From Duganella zoogloeoides (GTDB lineage: Bacteria > Pseudomonadota > Gammaproteobacteria > Burkholderiales > Burkholderiaceae_D), in NCBI RefSeq assembly GCF_034479515.1, contig NZ_CP140152.1, positions 496,001 to 560,000 on the forward strand: DNA of 64,000 nucleotides, read 5' to 3'. Within the stretch, counting starts at the first letter, position 1. Every line of letters starts with the position of its first letter. Below, piece by piece: positions 49,364 to 58,652 of this stretch. The position numbers and the translations under genes were made by a program. The notes beneath the pieces are model-generated. The model ran no database searches. It was not told where the DNA came from and worked only from the letters and a program-made list of their open reading frames with translations.

Positions 49364-49393
49364 TCGTGTCCGAATGTCGGCACTGACCCCGAA
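49364..49393. repeat. Half-copy of the dispersed palindrome
   Basis: Contains TGTCCGAATGTCGGCACTGA followed by CCCCGAA, the same as the right arm of the element at 20404-20498 (one base nearer a perfect complement of the left arm). The left arm is missing. Confidence 0.85.
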
Positions 49394-49414
49394 GTGTATT
49401 GAAAGGAGTGGATC

Positions 49415-50383
49415 ATGAACCAACAGAGTTTGCCAACTTATGCTGACGTGGTGGCGGCGTCGGAGCGGATTGCCGGCGTTGCCCACCGCACGCCGGTAAT
49501 GACTTCGCGCACCGCCAACAGCGAGCTGGGCGCCGAGGTGTTTTTCAAGTGTGAAAACTTGCAGCGCATGGGTGCGTTCAAGTTCCGCGGCGCGTATAAC
49601 GCGCTGGCCAAGTTCGATGCCGGGCAGCGCCGTGCCGGTGTCGTGGCTTTCTCGTCCGGCAACCATGCGCAGGGCATCGCGCTGTCGGCGCAGTTGTCCG
49701 GCATTCCGGCCACCATCATCATGCCGCACGATGCGCCGCCATCGAAAATCGCCGCCACCCGTGGCTATGGCGCGGACGTGGTGCTGTACGACCGCTACAC
49801 GCAAGACCGCGAACAGATCGGCCGCGACCTGGCGCAGCAGCGTGGCATGACCCTGATTCCACCGTATGACCACTTCGATGTGATCGCCGGCCAGGGTACG
49901 GCCGCCAAGGAGCTGTTCGAGGAAGTCGGCCAGCTCGACGCGCTGTTCGTGTGCCTCGGTGGCGGCGGGTTGCTGAGCGGCTCGGCCCTGTCCACGCGCG
50001 CGTTGTCGCCCGCGACCAAACTGTACGGTGTGGAGCCGGAAGCGGGCAATGACGGCCAGCAATCGTTCCGCAGCGGCAGCATCGTTCACATCGATACTCC
50101 GAAGACGATCGCCGACGGCGCCCAGACCCAGCACCTGGGCAACCTGACGTTCCCCATCATCCGCCGCGATGTCGACGACATTGTGACCGTGAGCGATGAG
50201 CAGTTGCGCGCGGAAATGCGTTTCTTTGCCGCGCGCATGAAGCTCGTGGTGGAACCGACCGGCTGCCTGGGCCTGGCTGCCGCGCGCGCCATGAAGGAGC
50301 AATTGCAAGGCCAGCGCGTGGGCGTCATCATCAGCGGCGGCAACGTCGACGTGGCGCGTTACGCCGAGTTGCTGGCGCAATAA
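49415..50383 (+). CDS. Threonine/serine dehydratase family, likely threo-3-hydroxyaspartate ammonia-lyase
   Basis: A 322-residue PLP enzyme of fold type II. The Schiff-base Lys is K56 in GAFKFRGAYNAL; SSGNHAQGIAL binds the substrate carboxylate and GGGGLLSG the PLP phosphate. There is no C-terminal ACT regulatory domain, so it is a catabolic or racemase-type member. The closest recognised type is threo-3-hydroxy-L-aspartate ammonia-lyase; serine racemase or catabolic threonine dehydratase are alternatives. AAAGGAG lies upstream of the ATG at 49415. It follows a DauR-like regulator. Confidence 0.88.
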   Translation: MNQQSLPTYADVVAASERIAGVAHRTPVMTSRTANSELGAEVFFKCENLQRMGAFKFRGAYNALAKFDAGQRRAGVVAFSSGNHAQGIALSAQLSGIPATIIMPHDAPPSKIAATRGYGADVVLYDRYTQDREQIGRDLAQQRGMTLIPPYDHFDVIAGQGTAAKELFEEVGQLDALFVCLGGGGLLSGSALSTRALSPATKLYGVEPEAGNDGQQSFRSGSIVHIDTPKTIADGAQTQHLGNLTFPIIRRDVDDIVTVSDEQLRAEMRFFAARMKLVVEPTGCLGLAAARAMKEQLQGQRVGVIISGGNVDVARYAELLAQ

Positions 50384-50391
50384 CTGGGCGA

Positions 50392-51930
50392 TCAGGCGAT
50401 GACGCGCAGCGCCAGGTATATCGCCAGGAAATCTTTTTCGAAGCGTTCGGCCTGCAGCGTGATTTCGGCAATGCTGTCGGCCGGGTCATCGAGCCGCACG
50501 CCGTCCCTGACTATGCGGTGATCCTGCGACGACAGCGTGTTCCACACGAAGTCGGTGAGGGCGGCCACGCCGCGCAAGCCTTGCGCGTGCGCCAGCAGGA
50601 ACAGCTGCACGATGCGCGGCGCCGACACGCCCGCGCCCAGCACCGGCGACGCGACAAAGGCGATTTCCTCGCTGCTGCGCGCATGCTCGAACAGGGCCAG
50701 GTTCAGGCGCTGGGCAGTCGCAGTAGCCGCCTCGATGGCATCCGGTTCCTGCGCCAGCATCAGGTTGCCTTTGCCGATCATCACCAGCATTGCCTCGAAC
50801 ACCTGCGTCAGCGTCAGGCCCTGGTCCGCCAGCGCCGCTTCCAGTTCGCCCACCGTGTGCGGCTGGTAGTCCGCCAGCAGTTGCAGCAGCGGCAGGTAGA
50901 TCGCTTCGCTCAACTGGCCTTCGATGGCGCGGCCCGTGATTTTCAGCTCGAACAAATGCGGTGGCGCCACCAGCACCACGCGCTGGCGGCGCATGGTTTC
51001 GGCCTTTTCCAGCAGCAACAGCGGGCGCGCGCCCTTGACCCAGTAATCGCAGCGGAAATTCTGGTTGACCATGAAGTCGCGCACGCTCTGGAAGAAGACC
51101 GGGTCGGTCAGCTCGGCCAGCAGCGCATGCTGGGGCTGGCTCAAGTTCAGTTCGACGATGTGGTCGAGATACTGGGCCGAGCAGGCATAGGTGAGCTTGG
51201 CTTCCCCAAGGATGTCCGCCATCTCGGCAAAGCTCGTCGGCTGCCAGTCGCGGCCGAAGTATTCGTGCACCAGGTATTGACGGTTTTGCGCACGCAGCGA
51301 CTTCAATCGTTCCGCCACGCGCGGATAAGCGGCGAAATAGGCGGGTGTGGTGTCCAGCAGGCGGTCGGTGAAATCGAGCGCGCTGTCGATGCGCTGGGCG
51401 CGGCCGGCGCCGGGGGCGGTCATGGTATTGGTGTAGCTGGTGAGCAAGCCGCGCACCGGCGCCATCGGCGCCCAGCCGGGCTGGCAGTTGTAGCTGATGA
51501 AGAGCACGCCGCCCACCTTGAGCTTGCGGCGCACGAAGTCGACGATCAGCGCCTGGTTCGCGGGCGACACCCAGCACCAGATGCCGTGCACGCAAATGTA
51601 GTCGAAGTCGGGCAGGTCGTCGCGGGCGGCGAATTCGGCAAACGACTGGTCCACCAGTTGCGCGCCATTGCCCGAGACTGCGGCCAGGTCGCGCGCGAAC
51701 GCCGCCTGTGCCGGATTGAAGTCGGTGCCGTGCCAGCGCGTGATGCCGGCGGCCGCGTGGATATTGGCGGAGACACCCTGGCCGAAGCCGAGTTCGCAGG
51801 CTGTCCCGCTCGCCGGCGTTTGCAGACCGGCGCTGGCAAAAGCCATGCCAATCCGCAAGGGGCTGAGTTCCTGGTAGTAGCCGTGGGTGTAGTTGAGATC
51901 TGCGACATAGCCGCCGGTCCAGTCGTTCAT
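50392..51930 (-). CDS. SAM-dependent methyltransferase with regulatory domain (paralogue B)
   Basis: A 512-residue protein. Residues about 1-200 form a class I methyltransferase (NYTHGYYQELSPLR, motif I GTACELGFGQGVSANIHAA, DYICVHGIWCWVS, LKVGGVLFISYNC), followed by the methyltransferase regulatory domain (MethyTransf_Reg) and a C-terminal all-alpha segment. ATG 51930 starts MNDWTGGYV, matching the start of the upstream paralogue; the open frame beyond it lies over that paralogue in another phase. Substrate unknown. Fourth-position gene tail to tail with the ammonia-lyase, 8 bp apart. Confidence 0.88.
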   Translation of the reverse strand: MNDWTGGYVADLNYTHGYYQELSPLRIGMAFASAGLQTPASGTACELGFGQGVSANIHAAAGITRWHGTDFNPAQAAFARDLAAVSGNGAQLVDQSFAEFAARDDLPDFDYICVHGIWCWVSPANQALIVDFVRRKLKVGGVLFISYNCQPGWAPMAPVRGLLTSYTNTMTAPGAGRAQRIDSALDFTDRLLDTTPAYFAAYPRVAERLKSLRAQNRQYLVHEYFGRDWQPTSFAEMADILGEAKLTYACSAQYLDHIVELNLSQPQHALLAELTDPVFFQSVRDFMVNQNFRCDYWVKGARPLLLLEKAETMRRQRVVLVAPPHLFELKITGRAIEGQLSEAIYLPLLQLLADYQPHTVGELEAALADQGLTLTQVFEAMLVMIGKGNLMLAQEPDAIEAATATAQRLNLALFEHARSSEEIAFVASPVLGAGVSAPRIVQLFLLAHAQGLRGVAALTDFVWNTLSSQDHRIVRDGVRLDDPADSIAEITLQAERFEKDFLAIYLALRVIA

Positions 51931-51970
51931 GGTGCGAATCCTTGGTTTGACTTGATAATATTCAAATGCA

Positions 51971-53518
51971 TCACGCAGTATCGGCAATGCCCAGCAGTTG
52001 GTACATGGCCAGGTACGCGCTTTCGAAAATTTCCGCCTTGCGCCGCAGTTCGGCCAGCTGGTCGGCGGCGGTGGCCAGCGGCCCGCCGTCGCGTTGTAGC
52101 GGCACATCCTGGCCGGCCACGATGGCCCACGCAAACTCGCTCCAGGCCGCCGCACCGCGCACGCCTTGCGACTGTGCGAGCAGAAACAGTTGCGGAATGC
52201 GGGGCATGGCCAGGCCGCCGCCCACGACCGGCGACGCCAGGTAATGGATGTCGTCGCTGCCGCGCGCATGGGCCCACAGCGCCAGGTTCAGCCGGCGGCT
52301 GCTCGCCTGCGCGGCAGCCACCGTGGCCGGTGTCTGCGCGGGCGCCAGCACGCCGGTGCCGCACAGGATGAAGATTGCCTCGTACAGCTGGCGCAAGCCA
52401 CCGCGCATCGGCACCGCGCGCTCGATTTCGGCCACTGTGCGCGGCTGGTGGTCTTGCAGCAGGTCGAGCAGCGGCGTGTAGGCGGCCTGGTTCAGGGCGA
52501 TATCGAAGGTGCTGGTCCGCACCCGCAGTTCGACGTCGGTGCGCGGCATCACCATCACCACGCGCTGGCCGCGCAGCGCGGCGTCGTGCTCGGCGGGAGC
52601 CAGGCGCTGCCGGTCTGCGCTCTTGACCCAGTAGTCGCGGCGGAAGTTCTGGTTCATCATCAAGTCGCGCACGCCCTGGCACAGCACCGGGTCGGGCAAT
52701 TGCGCCAGCAATGCGCGTTGCGCTGCGCTCAGGTTGAGCAAGCCGATCTGATCGAGGTGGTGGGCGTCACACGCGAATTCGAGGCCTGCCGCGCGCAGCG
52801 CGGCCGCCTGCTCGGCAAAACTGACCGGTTGCCAGTCCTGGTTGAAATATTCATGGGCCAGGTAGCGGCGGTCCTGCTGTTGCAGGGCTGCCACGCGTTC
52901 GGCCAGTTGCGGATGCGCTTCCAGGTAGGCGGGGCGGGTGGCCAGCAACTTGCCGGCAAACGCCAGCGCGGCGTCGATGCGGCGATCGATGCCGGCGCCC
53001 GGCGCCGTCATGCGCGCGGCATAGCCGCTCAGCAGTTCGCGCACCGGCACCATCGGTGCGCCGCCGGGATGGCAGTTGTAACTCAGGTAGAGCACGCCGC
53101 CGGGTTTGAGCTTGCGTTGCACGAAGTCGAGCAGCAGCGCCCGGTTCTCTGGCGACACCCAGCTCCAGATGCCGTGCAGCGCGATGAAGTCGAAATCGGG
53201 CAGATCAGGGCGTGCGCAATAGTCGGCAAACGACTGGTCCACCAGTTGCGCGCCGCTGTCGGCCGCCTGCGCCAGGTGGGCGGCAAACCGGGCCTGCGAC
53301 GGATTGAAATCGGTGCCGTACCAGGCGACGCTGCTGGCGGCCGCGTGGATGTTGGTGGACAGGCCCTGGCCGAAACCGAGTTCGCACGCATGGCCGACCG
53401 TGGGCATGCGCACGCCGGCATGGGCCAGCGCCATGGCCGCGTGCAACGGACCGAGTTCGCGATAGTAGCCGTGGGTGTAGTCGATCCCTTCCACATAGCC
53501 ACCGGTCCACTGCGTCAT
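51971..53518 (-). CDS. SAM-dependent methyltransferase with regulatory domain (paralogue A)
   Basis: A 515-residue paralogue of the next gene on the strand: MTQWTGGYVEGIDYTHGYYREL, motif I GHACELGFGQGLSTNIHAAA, DFIALHGIWSWVSPENR, then the same regulatory domain (HEYFNQDWQPVSF; MMNQNFRRDYWVKSA). The two share a common layout over the full length and lie 40 bp apart, so they arose by tandem duplication and have since diverged clearly. They may form a heteromer or act on different targets. ATG 53518 is preceded by AAAGGA-like sequence at a longer spacing. Confidence 0.88.
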   Translation of the reverse strand: MTQWTGGYVEGIDYTHGYYRELGPLHAAMALAHAGVRMPTVGHACELGFGQGLSTNIHAAASSVAWYGTDFNPSQARFAAHLAQAADSGAQLVDQSFADYCARPDLPDFDFIALHGIWSWVSPENRALLLDFVQRKLKPGGVLYLSYNCHPGGAPMVPVRELLSGYAARMTAPGAGIDRRIDAALAFAGKLLATRPAYLEAHPQLAERVAALQQQDRRYLAHEYFNQDWQPVSFAEQAAALRAAGLEFACDAHHLDQIGLLNLSAAQRALLAQLPDPVLCQGVRDLMMNQNFRRDYWVKSADRQRLAPAEHDAALRGQRVVMVMPRTDVELRVRTSTFDIALNQAAYTPLLDLLQDHQPRTVAEIERAVPMRGGLRQLYEAIFILCGTGVLAPAQTPATVAAAQASSRRLNLALWAHARGSDDIHYLASPVVGGGLAMPRIPQLFLLAQSQGVRGAAAWSEFAWAIVAGQDVPLQRDGGPLATAADQLAELRRKAEIFESAYLAMYQLLGIADTA

Positions 53519-53577
53519 CGCTAGCCTTGTTAAAGGAATATCATATTATTCTAGCAGTGAAGGCTGGGCGCGTGGGC

Positions 53578-53605
53578 GAAAAAAAAGCCGCCCGCAGGCG
53601 GCTTT
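53578..53605 (-). terminator. Terminator of valS
   Basis: AAAGCCGCC/GGCGGCTTT perfect 9-bp stem with CGCA loop; the minus strand continues into a T-run of eight or more. It lies 26 bp after valS. Confidence 0.9.
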
Positions 53606-53630
53606 CGTGCCGGGAGCCGGAATCGCGGTA

Positions 53631-56438
53631 TCAGGCCGCCGGCAGCTTGGCCAGCTGCTCGCGCATCTTGTCCAGCGTGGCCGAGAAGTTGGCGACGCGT
53701 TCCTTCTCCTGCGCCACCACTTCCACCGGCGCGCGGGCGACGAAACTCTCGTTCGACAGCTTGCCGTTGGCCTTGGCGATCTCGCCCTCCACGCGCGTGA
53801 TTTCCTTGGCCAGGCGCTCGCGCTCGGCTTTCACATCGATCTCGACCTTGAGCATCAGCTTGGTCGTGCCGACAATCGCGACTGCTGCCGGCGAATCGGG
53901 CAGGGCATCGACGATCTGCACTTCAGCCAGCTTGCCCAGCGCCTGGATGTACGGTGCGCACAAGGCCAGCGCCTCTTTGTCGGCAGCGTTGGCTGGCTCG
54001 ACGATCAGCGGCACGCGCAGCGACGGCGCCAGCTGCATTTCGCCGCGCAGGTTGCGGGTGGCGTCGATCAGCGATTTCAGTTGCAGCATCCACGTTTCGG
54101 CTGCTTCGTCGATGTAGTCGGTGTTGGCGATCGGGTACGGCTGCATCATGATCGACGCATTGGTGTCACCGGCCGATTTGCCGGCCAGGGGCGCCACCGC
54201 CTGCCACAGCGCTTCGGTCACGAACGGGATGATCGGATGGGCCAGGCGCAGCACCACTTCGAGCACGTGCAGCAGCGTGTGGCGGGTAGCGCGCTGCTGG
54301 CCTTCGGTGCCGTGTTGTACCTGCACCTTGGCTACTTCCAGGTACCAGTCGCAATATTCGTCCCACACGAACTTGTAGATGGTGGAAGCGATATTGTCGA
54401 AGCGGTAGTCCTCGAAACCCTTGGCCACGTCCAGCTCGGCCTTTTGCAGCAGCGAGATGATCCATTTATCGGCGTTCGACAGGTCGGCGTCGCTGGCGCT
54501 GCAATCCTTCTCTTCCGTGTTCATCAGCACGAAGCGGGTGGCGTTCCACAGCTTGTTGCAGAAGTTGCGGTAGCCTTCGGCGCGGCCGAGGTCGAAGTTG
54601 ATGTTGCGGCCCAGCGAAGCGTACGACGCCATGGTAAAACGCACGGCGTCGGTACCGTAGGCGGCGATGCCTTCCGGGAATTCCTTGCGCGTGGCCTTTT
54701 CGATCTTGACCGCGTCTTTCGGGTTCATCAGGCCGGTGGTGCGTTTGGCCACCAGCGCATCGATGCCGATGCCGTCGATCAGGTCGATCGGGTCGAGCGT
54801 ATTGCCCTTCGACTTGGACATTTTCTGGCCGGTCGAGTCGCGCACCAGGCCGTGCACGTACACGGTCTCGAACGGCACCTTGCCGGTGAAGTGCAGGGTG
54901 AACATCACCATGCGCGCCACCCAGAAGAAGATGATGTCGAAGCCGGTGACCAGCACCGACGACGGCAGGAACGCTTTCAGGTCGGGCGTTTCTTCGGGCC
55001 AGCCCAGGGTGGAGAACGGCACCAGCGCCGACGAGAACCAGGTATCGAGCACGTCGGCGTCGCGGCGCAGCGGACCGGTGCTGCCGGCTGCCTGCTGCTT
55101 GACCAGCGCTTCGGCTTCGGTCTTGGCGACAAAGATATTGCCGGCTTCGTCGTACCACGCCGGGATTTGATGGCCCCACCACAGCTGGCGCGAGATGCAC
55201 CAGTCCTGGATGTTGTTGAGCCACTGGTTGTACGTGTTGCTCCAGTTTTCAGGGACGAACTTGATGTCGCCGCTGGCCACTTTTTCCAGTGCGGTTTCAG
55301 CGATCGATTTGCCGGGGAAGAACGTGCCTTCCGGCGCCGGCTTGCTCATGGCGACGAACCACTGGTCGGTGAGCATCGGCTCGATGACCACGCCGGTCCG
55401 GTCGCCGCGCGGCACCATCAGCTTGTGCTTTTTGACTTCTTCGAGCAGGCCGGCAGCTTCGAGGTCGGCAACGATCTGCTTGCGGGCGACAAAACGGTCC
55501 ATGCCGCGATATTGCTCGGGCGCTTCGTCGTTGATCTTCGCTTCGAGCGTGAAGATCGACAGCATCGGCAACTGGTGGCGCTGGCCGACCGCGTAGTCGT
55601 TCTGGTCGTGCGCCGGGGTGATTTTCACGCAGCCGGTACCGAACGCCTTGTCGACGTATTCATCGGCGATGATCGGGATTTCGCGGCCGACCAGCGGCAG
55701 GGTCAGCATCTTGCCGACCAGCGCAGCATAGCGTTCGTCGGTCGGATCGACCGCCACGGCGACGTCGCCCAGCATGGTTTCCGGACGGGTGGTGGCCACC
55801 GTGATGGTGCCCGAACCGTCGGCCAGCGGGTACTTGATGTACCACATCGAGCCGTCTTCTTCTTCCGACACCACTTCGAGGTCGGAGACGGCGGTGCCCA
55901 GTACCGGGTCCCAGTTGACCAGGCGCTTGCCCCGGTAGATCAGGCCCTGCTCGTGCAGGCGCACGAAGACGTCGGTCACGACCTTCGAGCGGGTGTCGTC
56001 CATGGTGAAGTATTCGCGCTGCCAGTCGGGCGAGGCGCCCAGGCGGCGCATCTGGCCGGTGATGGTGGAGCCCGATTTTTCCTTCCACTCCCACACGCGC
56101 TTGATGAATTCGTCGCGGCCGAGGTCGTGGCGCGAAATCTTTTGCGCGTCGAGCTGGCGCTCCACCACGATCTGGGTGGCGATGCCGGCGTGGTCGGTGC
56201 CCGGGATCCAGGCCGTGTTATGGCCCAGCATGCGGTGGTAGCGCGTCAGGCCATCCATGATGGTCTGGTTGAACGCGTGGCCCATGTGCAGGGTGCCGGT
56301 GACGTTCGGCGGCGGCAGCTGGATGCTGAAAGAAGGTTTGCCGGCGTCGAGGGTGGCGGTGTAGTAACCGCGCGATTCCCACTCCGTACGCCAGAATTGT
56401 TCAATGTCGGCGGGCTCGAAAGACTTGGCTAATTCCAT
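53631..56438 (-). CDS. valS: Valyl-tRNA synthetase
   Basis: A 935-residue class I synthetase. HIGH motif HMGH at residues 51-54 in [13 protein letters not shown], an editing (CP1) domain in the middle, KMSKS at residues 539-543, the anticodon-binding domain, and a C-terminal coiled-coil arm that ends KLPAA. Length fits bacterial ValRS. ATG 56438 begins MELAKSFEP; the Met 18 codons upstream would place start and -10 box together. A TATAAT box lies 31 bp upstream. Confidence 0.98.
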   Translation of the reverse strand: MELAKSFEPADIEQFWRTEWESRGYYTATLDAGKPSFSIQLPPPNVTGTLHMGHAFNQTIMDGLTRYHRMLGHNTAWIPGTDHAGIATQIVVERQLDAQKISRHDLGRDEFIKRVWEWKEKSGSTITGQMRRLGASPDWQREYFTMDDTRSKVVTDVFVRLHEQGLIYRGKRLVNWDPVLGTAVSDLEVVSEEEDGSMWYIKYPLADGSGTITVATTRPETMLGDVAVAVDPTDERYAALVGKMLTLPLVGREIPIIADEYVDKAFGTGCVKITPAHDQNDYAVGQRHQLPMLSIFTLEAKINDEAPEQYRGMDRFVARKQIVADLEAAGLLEEVKKHKLMVPRGDRTGVVIEPMLTDQWFVAMSKPAPEGTFFPGKSIAETALEKVASGDIKFVPENWSNTYNQWLNNIQDWCISRQLWWGHQIPAWYDEAGNIFVAKTEAEALVKQQAAGSTGPLRRDADVLDTWFSSALVPFSTLGWPEETPDLKAFLPSSVLVTGFDIIFFWVARMVMFTLHFTGKVPFETVYVHGLVRDSTGQKMSKSKGNTLDPIDLIDGIGIDALVAKRTTGLMNPKDAVKIEKATRKEFPEGIAAYGTDAVRFTMASYASLGRNINFDLGRAEGYRNFCNKLWNATRFVLMNTEEKDCSASDADLSNADKWIISLLQKAELDVAKGFEDYRFDNIASTIYKFVWDEYCDWYLEVAKVQVQHGTEGQQRATRHTLLHVLEVVLRLAHPIIPFVTEALWQAVAPLAGKSAGDTNASIMMQPYPIANTDYIDEAAETWMLQLKSLIDATRNLRGEMQLAPSLRVPLIVEPANAADKEALALCAPYIQALGKLAEVQIVDALPDSPAAVAIVGTTKLMLKVEIDVKAERERLAKEITRVEGEIAKANGKLSNESFVARAPVEVVAQEKERVANFSATLDKMREQLAKLPAA

Positions 56439-56468
56439 GATTGGGCAGAGTAATTTGCGAAAACAGCC

Positions 56469-56474
56469 ATTATA
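56469..56474 (-). promoter_or_regulatory. -10 box of valS
   Basis: Perfect TATAAT on the minus strand, 31 bp before the ATG at 56438. No clear -35. Confidence 0.45.
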
Positions 56475-56534
56475 GATGACGCGGCGCGGCATGGGCTGGC
56501 GACTGGCGCCAGCCCGGCGCTTTCAGAGAGCTTC

Positions 56535-57632
56535 TTACTGTCCGCAGGCGTTGGTGTTGATATCCCAGGTCCAGTTGTTGTTGATCGCATCATAGACGCG
56601 CGGCGCCTGCCAGCGTTCCTTGCGGCCATTCTCGAAAGTGCGCACGCAGCTGCCGTTGGTGCACGAGTTGGAGCAGCGCACCACGTTGCGTTGCGTGCTG
56701 GCCACCCGGGTTGCGGCGCGCTTTTCGGCGGCGGCGCGGGCTACGGCAGCGGCCCGTTTCTTGGCCACGGCGGCGATATCGGGCAGCGGCACACCATCTT
56801 CGCGGGTTTTGTCGAAGCCGTTGAACGCGCCGGCCTTCGTCCATGGCTGGTCCAGGGTGGCCCGGATGGCCGCGAGCGAGGCGCCGCGCGCGCAAGTGGC
56901 TTCGTCATCACCGACATACAGCCCGGCCGAATTGTCCGCAGGCAAGCGCGGCGCGCGATCGGACGGCGGTCGCGCGCTGAGGCCGAACAAGGCGAAACAG
57001 ACTCTCTCATTGTCCTTCTTCATGGTAAAACTGCTGTTGTACAGCACAGCAGTAACGTGGCGGTAATCAACCGCGGCGCCCAGGTCGTAGCCGTGCAGTG
57101 CATCGAAGGCGGCTGCTTTGGTACTGTCGCTGACGTCCTGCGAGGACAGATTGATCATGCCGTTGTCTGCCTTTTGATTGGCGCGCGTGCCGCCGCTGCC
57201 AAGCAGCCGGCGCATCGCCTCGACAGACGGCACCGGCGCCCTGGCCAGCGTCGCAATGGCTTCGCGCAGCGCCTCGGCGCGGCAGTCGCCGCTGTCCCAA
57301 TCCTTGGTCACGTTTTCGTAGCGCATGATGGTGTCGTGCGTGGCCGCTGGCCGGCGCGCCATGCGCCCGTCCGCGCTGGCGATGGTGAGGCCAGCCACGG
57401 CCACGCAATAGCCGTTGTTTTGCACGCGAATCGCGCTGGTGATCGCCCACGTGGCCAATCCGCGCTCGGCCATGGTTGCCTTCATCGACGCCGGCAGGTT
57501 GGTGTCGAGGTAATCCTGTAAGCCGTTCAGACCGGTCTGGTCGATCACGGCAGGCTTGGCGGCCATGGCCGGGCCAGCCAGGCACAGCGCGGACAGCAGG
57601 GCAGCGAAGAACAGTTTGCTGTGATGTTTCAT
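56535..57632 (-). CDS. Exported Cys-containing protein, unknown
   Basis: A 365-residue protein with a signal peptide (MKHHSKLFFAALLSALCLAGPAMAA). No family is recognised. The body holds several Cys (for example NNGYCVAV, DSGDCRAE, ERVCFAL, EATCARG), then a basic Ala/Arg/Lys helix (KKRAAAVARAAAEKRAATR) and a Cys-rich end (VVRCSNSCTNGSCVR ... NACGQ). The even pattern of Cys suggests disulfides in the periplasm. GAGGAG lies upstream of ATG 57632; the frame is open further upstream but only as a shadow of the lipoprotein gene. It follows that lipoprotein gene by 38 bp, probably one operon. Confidence 0.7.
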   Translation of the reverse strand: MKHHSKLFFAALLSALCLAGPAMAAKPAVIDQTGLNGLQDYLDTNLPASMKATMAERGLATWAITSAIRVQNNGYCVAVAGLTIASADGRMARRPAATHDTIMRYENVTKDWDSGDCRAEALREAIATLARAPVPSVEAMRRLLGSGGTRANQKADNGMINLSSQDVSDSTKAAAFDALHGYDLGAAVDYRHVTAVLYNSSFTMKKDNERVCFALFGLSARPPSDRAPRLPADNSAGLYVGDDEATCARGASLAAIRATLDQPWTKAGAFNGFDKTREDGVPLPDIAAVAKKRAAAVARAAAEKRAATRVASTQRNVVRCSNSCTNGSCVRTFENGRKERWQAPRVYDAINNNWTWDINTNACGQ

Positions 57633-57670
57633 GGTGCGGAACTCCTCGTATTGAAATGATTGTTCTGGAA

Positions 57671-58459
57671 TCAGCGCGGCGCGCTGGAATTGAGCAGGTA
57701 CACGCCCTGTTGCAAGCCGTCCTGCGACAGGCGCCAGTAGTTGCCGGCGTCGGCCACGGTGGGCTGGCGGCAGTCCCACCTGGTGCCGGCCGGCGCCAGG
57801 TGGCACAGCGACAGCGCTTGCGTGCTCGGGAAGCGGCTCTTGGCGATGGTGAACACCACGCTGCCGCTGGCCGGCGTAAAGTTGCTGACGAATTCGAAGC
57901 CATCGACGTGGTAGCCTCCGGCCTGCGCCATCGGCAGCGCCGGTTGCCAGTAGCTGGTCCAGGTCAGTTGCGGCAAGTTGTAGCCCGGTGTGGCGCCCGG
58001 CAGCCAGGCGGGCGTCGTGTAGCGCAACCGCGCCACCTGCGACACGCAGGCCACCGAGTTGCGGCCCAGCGCCGACGACATCCGCACGCCCATGCCGGTG
58101 GCCGCGTCGGCGACGCCGCTGGAGACGACGCTGCCTTCGATGCCACGATAATCCTCGATCGACACATTCATGGCGAATGGACCGGTGCTGGTCTCGGTGT
58201 TGCCGCCGGCCGAGACGACGGCATGCGAGTAGTAGGTCGGATTGCCGGTGTGCATGGGGCGTTCCTGGCTCCAGCCGTTGGCGGCGGCATCGGCGGCCGT
58301 CGGGGTGCGGGCGCCGCAATACTCGACCAGCGGCAGGAAGCTGGCGCTGTCGCCGGGCGGCAACTGCACCTCGTCGCCGGCTGCGGCGCCGCAGCCGGCC
58401 AGCAGGCCGGCCATCATGGTGGTCAGGATCAGGGAGAAGCAAGGCAGGGCAGGTTTCAT
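57671..58459 (-). CDS. Putative lipoprotein, unknown
   Basis: A 262-residue protein with a lipoprotein signal (MKPALPCFSLILTTMMAGLLAGCG; lipobox LAGC, acylated Cys at residue 23). The mature part has three or four Cys (VEYCGART, SVACVSQ, LSLCHLA, RWDCRQP) and many aromatic/Thr residues, compatible with a beta-rich surface or secreted domain. I do not recognise the family. It is upstream of the 56535-57632 gene and divergent from the Crp-like regulator, separated by 193 bp. Function unknown; coregulation with the divergent cassette is possible. Confidence 0.7.
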   Translation of the reverse strand: MKPALPCFSLILTTMMAGLLAGCGAAAGDEVQLPPGDSASFLPLVEYCGARTPTAADAAANGWSQERPMHTGNPTYYSHAVVSAGGNTETSTGPFAMNVSIEDYRGIEGSVVSSGVADAATGMGVRMSSALGRNSVACVSQVARLRYTTPAWLPGATPGYNLPQLTWTSYWQPALPMAQAGGYHVDGFEFVSNFTPASGSVVFTIAKSRFPSTQALSLCHLAPAGTRWDCRQPTVADAGNYWRLSQDGLQQGVYLLNSSAPR

Positions 58460-58575
58460 GGAGCGCTTTCGGACAAGTTGGAAGGTTGGCGACTGGTAAC
58501 CATTCTCGTCCTTGTACGCGCTCCTGCCACGGGCGCAATCGACACCCGCAGTGTCGAATATTCTACAACACGAAG

Positions 58576-58605
58576 TTGTTGAAAAGAAATAACATAGTTT
58601 ATAAT
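58576..58605 (+). promoter_or_regulatory. Promoter of the Crp-cyclase-CHAT cassette
   Basis: TTGTTG (58576-58581), 18-bp spacer, TATAAT (58600-58605), about 48 bp before the Crp-like start. ACAAC-ACGAA-GTTGT (58565-58579) forms a small inverted repeat on its upstream edge, a possible self-binding site, though it is not a classical Crp palindrome. Confidence 0.5.
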
Positions 58606-58652
58606 CGGCAATATTTTTTGCCGGTATGATCCCGGCCTAGCCGGAGAACTCC

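Noticed and set aside
51931..52269. N-terminal extension of methyltransferase paralogue B
   Set aside because: Runs through paralogue A in another phase; the conserved start MNDWTGGYV at 51930 aligns with the start of paralogue A.
53607..56432. Open frame of 941 codons opposite valS
   Set aside because: Antisense shadow of a complete synthetase gene and overlapping its terminator.
57633..58538. N-terminal extension of the exported Cys protein
   Set aside because: The frame is open but lies over the lipoprotein gene; a signal peptide and GAGGAG box mark the start at 57632.
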